Assembly (NCBI RefSeq): GCF_027244095.1
Contig: NC_069665.1
Location: forward strand, 3,598,501 to 3,662,500
Origin: Hemicordylus capensis
Taxonomy: Eukaryota > Chordata > Lepidosauria > Squamata > Cordylidae
DNA length: 64,000 nt
Direction of reading: 5' to 3'
Notes under the pieces: generated by a model
The model's input: the letters and a program-made list of their open reading frames with translations, nothing else
Database searches by the model: none
Told to the model about the DNA's origin: nothing
Shown: one piece after another, positions 57,801-64,000 of the stretch
Position numbering within the stretch: the stretch's first letter is position 1
How the letters are laid out: every line of letters begins with the position of its first letter
Program-made: the position numbers and the translations under genes

Positions 57801-60800
57801 GGGGCAGCTCTCGGTCGGGGGCCTCCTTGACCGGCACCGTGTCCAGCGAAGAGCTGGAGAGGTTGCTGCGGGTGCTGCCCGTGCTGGAGGCCGAGAGGCG
57901 CTTGCCGTCGCCGCCCTTGCCCTCCCGGTCCGCCTGCGGGGGCACGTCGTAGATGTAGTCGCCCTCCCGGTCCTTGCAGCCCACCGGCAGCTCCCGGGGC
58001 ACGTCATACACCTCTTGGCCGGCCAGCTTCCTCAGCCCAGGCGGGACGTCGTAGATCTCCTGGGCCTCCGGCACCCCTTTGCTGGCCGCCGGCGGGACAT
58101 CGTACACGTCTTCGGGCAAGTAAGGGTCCGCCGCCGACGGCGCCAGAGGCTGCGCGAGGATCAGCGGGTGTCGAGACGGATCAAAGGGCTTGGCCTTGCA
58201 GAAGGCCGGGGGCACGTCGTAGGTCTCCTCCCGCGTCGGGCCATCGGGGACATCCTTGCTGACCGACGGGGGGATGTCGTACACCTGCAGGGACCGAGGG
58301 AGCCGTTGTTTAGCCCCAGGTTTCCCAAATCGGCCTTCTGTTGCCCCCAGAGCCTCACCCTGCCACCCCTGGAAACAGCGTCCAGAGGGAACCCGGCATG
58401 CCCCTGCGCTCTGTCTCACCCCCAGCACTGTTTCAGACAGCCACCTTCTCACGTGTGGGCAGTCCTGAACGGCAGGCGGAGAGAGGGGAAATCTCGGGAA
58501 GCACCAGAGCTGAACTGCTGGAGGGCCGTGCCCACCAAATCCTTAGAGCTCGGTGCCGATTAAGAACATCTGCATGTCTTTGCCTTTGGCAGGGTTGGGG
58601 GCATTCTGCCTTTGCTAGCCAGCAATTTTTATCACCATAGGAGGCTTGAAAGGCAAGAGGGGAGCAGTTTAGACAAATTAATGCAGGCTCTGGTCTGTGA
58701 GTTGCGGTCAGCCATGAGAGGTAGATGGAGCCTCCATATTCAACAGTAGTATACCTCTGACCACCAGATGCCGAGGGACAAATAAGAGGGAATGCCTTGC
58801 TTGCTGACTTCCTGGAACATCTAGAGGGACATTGTCGAGAGAACAGGATGCTGAGCGAGGTGGGATCCAGCAGGGATCTTCTCATGTTGCACACCAGGGC
58901 TTCTCAACCCCGAGTGCCCAGATGTAGCTGGACAGCCACTCCCATCACCCCAACCACTACGGCCGAAGCCATTGTGGATGCAGACAACAGGGATTGGAAT
59001 CCAACACATCTGGGCACCCAAGGCTGAGATACTCTGTACCGCACTACGAGGGGAAAGGAATCGGCAGAATACTGCTCGGTGGCCACCATTTCTTAGCCTC
59101 CTTTTGAGATTTCGCTAGCTGTCACCCGTGTGTTTTCACACTCGCCTTTGGAGCTAGAAACTCGCTTTCCAAATAAAAGCTGAGATTTCCAGAATCTAGA
59201 AACTGGCATCAGTTCCAGATTCTGCAGGTGCAATGCTGCAAAATATATACAGCACAAGTCCTCAGACGTGGAGCCACAGATGTTGTTGGACTACAACTCC
59301 CATCATCCCTAACTACTGGAGACTGCAGCTGAGGATGATGGGAGTTATAGTCCAACATGCTGGAGAACCCCAATATACAGTCTTCCCTGGTTTACACAGC
59401 ACCATTAGAAGCTGCCTTAGACCAAGTCAGACCATCTAGGGCAGTGATGGGGAACCTTGGCACTCCAGCTGTTTTTGAACTACAACTCCCAGCATCCCCA
59501 GACACAATTATTGTGGCTGGGGATGATGGGAGTTGTAGTTCAACAACAGCTGGAGTGCCAAAGTTCCCCATCACTGATCTAGGGTCTGCGTCAGGGCTGC
59601 ACAACCTGGGCCCTCCAGCTGTCCTTGGACTACAACTCCCATCATCCCTGACTGTTGGCTGCTGTGGCTGATGGGAGCTGTAGTCCAACAGCAACGGGAG
59701 CACTGAAGCTGGCTGGAGACCAGCCTTGTCTACCCTGACGGGCAGCGGCGTCTCCAGGCAGGAGTCTTTCCCAGCTCAATCTGGAGATGCTGCCAGGGAC
59801 GGAACTGGGGGTCTTCCACAGGGAGAAGAGCTGCTCTTCGACTCAGCTCTCCCATGAAGTAGGACGGGGTCTCCCTCTCTCCTGAAGAGCCTGCCCGCTG
59901 CACCAGCTGCATTCCTGCAAAATCCGGTGTCAGAGCCCCCAGCCCCACTTTGGAAACTTGTGCTTCATAAGATCAGGCCCAAGAATGCCCATCTAGTCCA
60001 GCATCCTGTTTCCCACAGTGGCCCACCAGATGCCTCTGGGAAGCCCACAGGCAAGAGGTGTGTGCCTGCCCTCCCTCCTGCTGCTGTGGCTCCCCTGCGA
60101 CTGGCATTGAGAGGCATCGTGCCTCTGAGGCTGCAGGTGGCCCACAGCCACCAGATTAGTAGCCATTGATACACCTGTCCACCATGAATCTGTCTAAACC
60201 CCTTTTAAGGCCATCCAAGCTGGTGGCCATCACCGCATCCCATGGCAAAGAATTCCATAGATTAATTATGCGCTGGGTGAAAAAGTGCTTCCTCTTGTTG
60301 GTCCTAAATTTCCCGACCTTCACTTTCATGGGGTGACCCCTGGATCTAGTGGTGTGAGAGAGGGAGAAAAACTTCTCTGCCCACCCTCTCCACTCCATGC
60401 ATAATGTTTATACACGTCTATCCTGTCTCCCCATAGTCGCCTCTTTTCCAAGGCAAAGAGCCCCAGATGCTGTAACCTAGCCTCCTAAGGAAGGTGCTCC
60501 AGGCCCCTGGTCATTTTGGTTGCCCTCTTCTGCACCTTTCCCAGTTCTACAATGTCCTTCTTAAGATACGGTGACCAAAGCTGTTCGCAGTACTCCAGAT
60601 GTGGCTGCACCATAGATTTGTAGAAGGGCATTGTAATATTGCCATTTTTCTTTTCGATCCCCTTCCTAACGATCCCTAGCATGGAATTGGCCTTTTTCAC
60701 AGCTGCCGCGCACTGAGACGACACTTTCAACGAGCTGTCCACCACCACCCCAAGATCCCTCTCCTGGTCCGTCACCGCCAGCTCAGATCCTACTCACCAC

Positions 60801-61858
60801 TTGCAGGCCTTTCTCCACACTGGGGGGCACGTCATAGATCTCTTGGGCATGGGCCAGATCCCGGCTGTTGGGGCCCTTCACCACCATGGTGGGCATATTG
60901 TACACCTGGAAGAGGAGGGCAAGGCGGCTTGGGTGCTCGCTCCCAGAAACCCCTCCCCTGTCCCAGCCCTCTAGATGCCCACTCTGCGGAGGCCAGGGGC
61001 TCCACGCCCTCAGGCGCCAGGTTCAAGGCCATAATGCTTTCTACAGAGCCAGTGTGGTGTAGTGGTTAGAGTGCTGGACAAGGACCGGGGAGACCCGAGT
61101 TCAAATCCCCATTCAGCCATGAGACTAGCTGGGTGACTCTGGGCCAGTCACTTCTCTCTCAGCTTAGCCTACTTCACAGGGTTGTTGTGAAAGAGAAACT
61201 CAAGTATGTAGTACACTGCTCTGGGCTCCTTGGAGGAAGAGCAGGATATTAATGTAATAATAATAATAATAATACACTGCCCAAGTTTCAAAGTGAATAT
61301 TTCATTTCATTCATTTATCTTATTTCTACACTGCCCTATATAAAACCTCTGGGCAGGATACAATTAAAAGCCAACAATTAAAATCTTAAATCATATCAAA
61401 CAAAATAGCCATCAACAAAACTTTAAAACATCATAAACTAAAAGCCTGATAAACGAGGAGTGTTTTCAAGAGTCGCTTAAAAACAGCCACAGATGGGGAG
61501 GCTCTGAATTCATCTGGGAGCGTGTTCCCGAGCCCGGGGGGGGGCAACCCTAGAGAAGACCCGTTTGGGGTCGCCACCAGATGATCTCCATAGGCGACAG
61601 GATTCATGAAGAATCTCTGGCTTCATGCTGCTGATTTGACTTGCCCTCCCTTACTGGCTGTGGCTTTTTGACATAACCGTTAATTGCATTGTTTTGACAG
61701 CTCTGACTCACCTCCAGGCTGCATTGGTTCGACAGCAGGCCCCGAGTCGGGGGCACGTCATAGATCTCCTGGAGGTGGCGGGGGACGTCGTACTCATCCT
61801 GCTCTCCTTTGGGGGAGTCGTAGACATAGACCTGCCCCACGCGTGTGGGGACCACCAC
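51805..61858 (-). CDS. BCAR1: BCAR1 / p130Cas, 3' five exons (partial gene)
   Basis: BCAR1 is the Cas-family docking protein at focal adhesions, phosphorylated by Src downstream of FAK. Exons in reading order: 61858-61712, 60905-60798, 58284-57163, 54761-54672, 52323-51805. All borders are phase 0 and the sum is 1986 bp, 661 residues plus stop. The first exon begins VVVPTRVGQVYVYDSP, so the SH3 and early substrate exons lie beyond 64000. Eleven YxxP sites are visible (mostly YDVP; also YDSP, YNMP, YDIP), docking sites for Crk/Nck SH2 domains. Then follow a serine-rich helical domain (KRLSASSTGSTRS onward), the Src SH3 ligand RPLPSPPKF, the Src SH2 site YDYVHL, and the C-terminal Cas domain (LKQFERLEQEV to LGQLSAL). 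The large exon is very G/C-rich, which generates long antisense open frames. Identification is certain; orientation opposite to the right chymotrypsinogen matches human. Confidence 0.96.
52437..52910 (+). repeat. 5S/tRNA dimer SINE, sense, split by a hAT element
   Basis: Head TTTGCTAAGCAGGATCTGCC and GAATGGGGACCAC, then the element 52567-52704, then body CTGGGAAGAGCACCTGCCTC and end GGCAGCTTCCTTTGACCCT. Confidence 0.85.
52567..52704. mobile_element. Palindromic hAT element with perfect 8-bp target duplication
   Basis: Ends CAGGCTTCCCCAAACTGTGG and CGCAGTTTGGGGAAGCCTG; CCCTAAGG is repeated exactly on both sides (52559-52566, 52705-52712). The core has ACTACAACTCCCAGCATACC. Confidence 0.92.
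53340..53690 (-). repeat. LINE 3'-end-like sequence
   Basis: TTTATATTCTGCCTTTCATA, CAGTGGTTTACAAGGTTAGG and AATAAAGAGAGCCATAAAAT resemble reverse LINE tails. About 53700-54400 shows nothing recognisable. Confidence 0.45.
54408..54593 (+). repeat. tRNA-like SINE, monomer form
   Basis: GGTTCGGTCCCTGGCAGC (B box), CCTGGAGAGCTGCTGCCAGT and CTGAGCTAGATGGACCAAGG; no 5S head. It ends 79 bp from the BCAR1 exon at 54672. Confidence 0.75.
54875..54970. repeat. Fragment of the 55175-55898 element
   Basis: GTGGTCGAATCAGACCGGAT and GAGCTGGACCGGGTCAGTTA match the right part of the nearby element. Confidence 0.7.
55098..56025. mobile_element. DNA element with GGGTGTGCA ends between two hAT remnants
   Basis: The main element is 55175-55898, with ends GGGGGTGTGCATGGACGATT and GGCTCCGTGCACACCCCTA and facing GGTTCG/CGAACT words. 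A half palindromic element precedes it (55098-55174, ACTACAACTCCCATCATCCT) and another follows (about 55905-56025, GATGATGGGAGTCGTAGTCC). Confidence 0.7.
56030..57162. other. BCAR1 intron, unannotated part
   Basis: Unique-looking sequence with G-runs between the 55-56 kb elements and the large BCAR1 exon. It contains AAGATGGTGCAGGGGTGGCA and related text resembling 9090-9210 (AGATGGTGCAGGGGGGGCC, GGGCAGAATA/TGCAGAGTA), so an uncatalogued repeat may be present. Confidence 0.4.
58285..58894. other. BCAR1 intron, unannotated part
   Basis: About 600 bp beside the large exon. No gene or repeat recognised. Confidence 0.4.
58895..59035. mobile_element. Palindromic hAT-type element, decayed
   Basis: CAGGGCTTCTCAACCCCGAG and GTGCCCAGATGTAGCTGGAC with the inverse GGGCACCCAAGGCTGAGA. 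Confidence 0.65.
59255..59700. mobile_element. Three successive palindromic hAT-type elements
   Basis: About 59257-59366 (GGACTACAACTCCCATCATC), 59442-59576 and about 59590-59703 (CAGGGCTGCACAACCTGGGC). The middle one has exact 8-bp duplications ATCTAGGG at 59434-59441 and 59577-59584 and ends CAGTGATGGGGAACCTTGG / CCCCATCACTG. All lie in or beside a broken SINE. Confidence 0.85.
59725..59865 (-). repeat. 5S/tRNA dimer SINE body, partial
   Basis: TTGTCTACCCTGACGGGCAG and CTGGAGATGCTGCCAGGGAC; the reverse continuation of the SINE split by the preceding elements. Confidence 0.6.
59966..60785 (-). mobile_element. CR1 LINE 3' part abutting a BCAR1 exon
   Basis: Minus-strand frames read MTDQERDLGVVVDSSLKVSS, MVQPHLEYCEQLWSPYLKKD, then after a frame change KFRTNKRKHFFTQRIINLW and NSLPWDAVMATSLDG, and the 3'UTR. 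The 5' truncation point (about 60785) lies about 12 nt from the donor of BCAR1 exon 60905-60798. Same strand as BCAR1. Confidence 0.9.
61045..61275 (+). repeat. tRNA-like SINE (GCCAGCGTGGTGTAGTGG family)
   Basis: Sense copy: AGCCAGTGTGGTGTAGTGGT (A box), GAGTTCAAATCCCC (B box), ACTTCACAGGGTTGTTGTGA, and an (ATA)n tail. Confidence 0.9.
61285..61565 (-). repeat. LINE 3'-end-like sequence
   Basis: CTACACTGCCCTATATAAAA, CTCTGGGCAGGATACAATTA and GGAGTGTTTTCAAGAGTCGC resemble a reverse L2/CR1-clade 3' terminus. Confidence 0.5.
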
Positions 61859-62061
61859 CTGCCCAGAAGAAAGAGGAGAGATGGCAGGGCTGGGTGGACG
61901 CACATGGCTGGGGGTTATGGACAATGCCTTCCCCTCCACCCAGAACAAGGGCAAAAGAGGTCAATGCTACAGGCGTTCCCAGTCATCTGGGATTTCTCTC
62001 CCTCCTTCCATCTCCCCCTGGGCTTTTTTCTACACTGAAACAGCTTTCTACACTGAGAGGA

Positions 62062-62580
62062 GAGCTGGCCTTGTGGTAGTGAGCGTGACTTGTCCCCTTA
62101 GCTAAGCAGGGTCCGCCCTGGTTGCATAGGAATGGGAGACTAGAAGTGTGAGCACTGGAAGAGATTCCCCCTCAGGGGATGGAGCCGCCACTCTGGGAAG
62201 AGCAGGAGGTTCCCATTTCCCTCCCTGGCAGCATCTCCAAGATAGGGCTGAGAGATTCCTGCCTGCAACCTTGGAGAAGCCGCTGCCGGTCTGTGAAGAC
62301 AATACTGAGCTAGATAGACCAAGGGTCTGACTCAGTAGAAGGCAGCTCTCTTATGTTCCTATGAGACTTGATGTGTGAGCACTGGAAGATATTCCCCTTG
62401 GGGGACAGAGCCACTCCGGGAAGAGCATCTAGGTCCCAAGTTCCCTCCCTGGCAGCATCTCCAAGATAGGGCTGGGAGAGACTCCTGCCGGCAACCTTGG
62501 AGAAGCTGCTGCCAGTCTGTGAAGACAATAGTGAGCTGGATGGGCCAGTGGTCTGTCTAAGGGGCAGCTTCTAAATATTC
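62062..62580 (+). repeat. Two tandem 5S/tRNA dimer SINE copies, sense
   Basis: The first (62062-62364) is complete: TTAGCTAAGCAGGGTCCGCC, GAATGGGAGACTAG, CTCTTATGTTCCTATGAG. The second (62365-62580) lacks most of the head and runs AGATATTCCCCTTGGGGGAC to GGGGCAGCTTC. Confidence 0.85.
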
Positions 62581-62589
62581 CAGACGCCT

Positions 62590-63270
62590 GCCTCTGCCAC
62601 CTGCGGCTCATGGGCTGCGGTTGGCCCTTTCTCCAGCAGAGGGTGCTACCCGCCCATGACCAGCAGCTCCTGGCTGGAAGAAGGAACTTCTGGGCACCTT
62701 GCGGCAGGCAGGCAGGCAGGCAGGCGCCCCTCCTCTCTGGGAAAGGCAGGGATGACATCATGGCTCTATTTCTGGATCTGAGTCACCGAGGGGCTTGGAG
62801 GAGGAGGAGGAGGAGGGAGGCGAAGCAGCACACGGAGGGGGCACCCGCGTTCCCTGATGGGCGGTCGCTTCTGGAGCAGCCTTCCTGGCTGTTGAGAGTT
62901 TGCGAGGGGAGAGCGCAGCAGCAGCAGCGTGCAGAGGAGCCCCCAAAAGCCAGGAGAAGCAGCAGCAGCAGCAGCACAAAGGATTTGCAATTTGCAAGTC
63001 AGACTCCCGGCTGAACGGGGGCACAGAGACCGACACAAACACTTGGAATTCTTCTGCTCTAAGAAAAGCCTGAATTCTAGTCTGTGAAAAGCCCATTCAC
63101 CAGCAGTTCACTTATGTGGCTTTTTTAAACAAAAAACAAAAACCAACCCCAAAACAAACCTTTGCTTCTGTTTAGCCCATAATTTACTCTCTCTCCTCAG
63201 AGACCAGGAGCTTCGCCCAACACTGAAGCTGCCCACCTCCCCTGCTCACACTTTTCTCCAGGGTGCCCAC
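62590..63270. other. Low-copy, triplet-rich intron segment of BCAR1
   Basis: Holds (GGCA)n at about 62704-62724, (GAG)n near 62800 and (CAG)n near 62920 and 62960. No splice-compatible BCAR1 exon was seen. It could be regulatory or an alternative-transcript segment, but nothing in the sequence proves this. Confidence 0.35.
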
Positions 63271-63271
63271 A

Positions 63272-63590
63272 AAGTGGAGAGGTGGTCTTGCAGAATCAAG
63301 CACGGATTGTCCTCTCGGCTAAGTTGCATCCACCTTGGCTTGCATGTGGATGGGTGACTTCTAGGAGCGCTGTCTGCTGCTGCTTTGCGTGCAGGAGGTT
63401 CCAGGTTCAGACCCTGGCAGTGGTACAGAATTGGTGTTGCATGGAGAAGATACCAGGTTCAGTCCCTGGCGGCATCTCCCGGTAGGGCTGGGAAAGACTC
63501 CTGTGCTTGAAACCCTGAGGAGCCGCTGCCAGTCCGTGTAGACAATACTGAGCTAGAGGGACCGAGGGCCTGACTCCGTAGAAGGCCGCT
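63272..63590 (+). repeat. 5S/tRNA dimer SINE, sense, rearranged
   Basis: Head TCTCGGCTAAGTTGCATCCA and GATGGGTGAC, then two successive B-box-like modules (CAGGTTCAGACCCTGGCAG, CAGGTTCAGTCCCTGGCGG), body and end GTAGAAGGCCGC. Confidence 0.75.
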
Positions 63591-63852
63591 TTGGATGTCC
63601 CAGGAATGCCCAGCCTGACAACAGGAGATCTGCCTCAGCTGCTGGCGAGAGCTCTTCCTTCCGCCTCTCTGACCCCCGTGCCCTCTTCCGGGAGGTGCTT
63701 CCGTCGCACCATTTCCTGAAGCAAGTGCCAGCCCTCGCTTGAACTGCCAGTGAGGGAGCTGGCCCAGCTTCCTCCATGGGGAGGGGACTCTCTGGAGGTT
63801 TCCCAAGAGTAAAAGGCAACTTTGGAAGCAGCCTTCTAGCCAGTCGGACCCT

Positions 63853-63853
<1 letters not shown>

Positions 63854-63904
<51 letters not shown>

Positions 63905-63917
63905 GCACACACACACA
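63854..63917. repeat. (CA)n microsatellite
   Basis: About 30 CA units with one interruption, followed by (TC)n at about 63929. Confidence 0.97.
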
Positions 63918-64000
63918 AAGTCGGCGCTCTCTCTCTCTCTCAGAAATGCCTTTGGGGCTTTGGCATTTCTCAGCCCCGACTGTCCAGAGAAGGGGGCACT

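Noticed and set aside
57016-58563. 515-aa open frame on the plus strand
   Set aside because: It is the antisense of the G/C-rich large BCAR1 exon (57163-58284). The minus strand gives the conserved YDVP-rich protein with correct splice sites, while the plus frame resembles nothing and simply avoids stops because of base composition.
62758-63096. Leu-rich and Ser-rich minus-strand frames upstream of the BCAR1 exon, considered as an alternative first exon
   Set aside because: They come from CAG and GAG triplet runs. I could not find a convincing donor joined in frame to the exon at 61858, and the SH3 sequence is absent.
63850-63918. Cys/Val-rich frames near the right edge
   Set aside because: Translation of a (CA)n microsatellite.

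Overview
The window is a piece of vertebrate nuclear DNA, almost certainly from a squamate reptile (lizard or snake). Intron-split host genes sit in a dense field of old interspersed repeats. The squamate call rests on several tRNA-derived SINEs of Sauria type (A/B boxes plus a BovB-like tail), an RTE-BovB LINE remnant, many CR1 and L2-like LINE 3' ends and many short hAT-type palindromic elements. The species cannot be named from the sequence.

Gene order from left to right: the last coding exon of ZNRF1 (+, 1449-1506) with a separate 3'UTR exon (about 4313-5445); complete LDHD (-, 11 coding exons, 9317-24495, 496 aa); a complete chymotrypsinogen B gene (-, 7 exons, 28963-36470, 263 aa); a second complete chymotrypsinogen gene (+, 7 exons, 38862-47254, 262 aa) head to head with the first; and the 3' five exons of BCAR1 (-, 51805-61858, 661 aa of the C-terminal part), whose SH3 exons lie beyond the right edge. 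From memory of the human map, this is the order and orientation of 16q23.1 (ZNRF1, LDHD, CTRB2, CTRB1, BCAR1), without a ZFP1 counterpart between LDHD and the chymotrypsinogens. All exon borders given here were read from GT/AG sites with matching phases, and exon lengths sum to intact frames.

The two chymotrypsinogens form a divergent pair of pancreatic zymogen genes about 2.3 kb apart, each with a TATA box and one also with a PTF1-like site. Both keep the His-Asp-Ser triad and Ser189. They differ at the S1-pocket position 226 (Gly in the left gene, Ala in the right), suggesting complementary substrate preferences. LDHD is a mitochondrial FAD enzyme for D-lactate, ZNRF1 an E3 ubiquitin ligase and BCAR1 a Src/FAK adaptor; apart from the chymotrypsinogens, the genes share position rather than pathway.

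Most of the remaining DNA is repeat. The main families are a dimeric SINE with a 5S-rRNA-like head and a tRNA-like body, Sauria-type SINEs, a third tRNA-like SINE, CR1/L2/BovB LINE ends, about thirty short palindromic hAT elements containing ACTACAACTCCCATCATC (several with perfect 8-bp target duplications), and Harbinger-like and other inverted-repeat elements. Insertions are often nested. The most informative oddities are a duplicated segment whose two copies give a filled and an empty transposon site, a CR1 truncated about 12 nt from a BCAR1 splice donor, and the 5S/tRNA SINE. I found no CRISPR array, no intact tRNA or rRNA gene, no clear retroviral element and no unknown multi-gene system.
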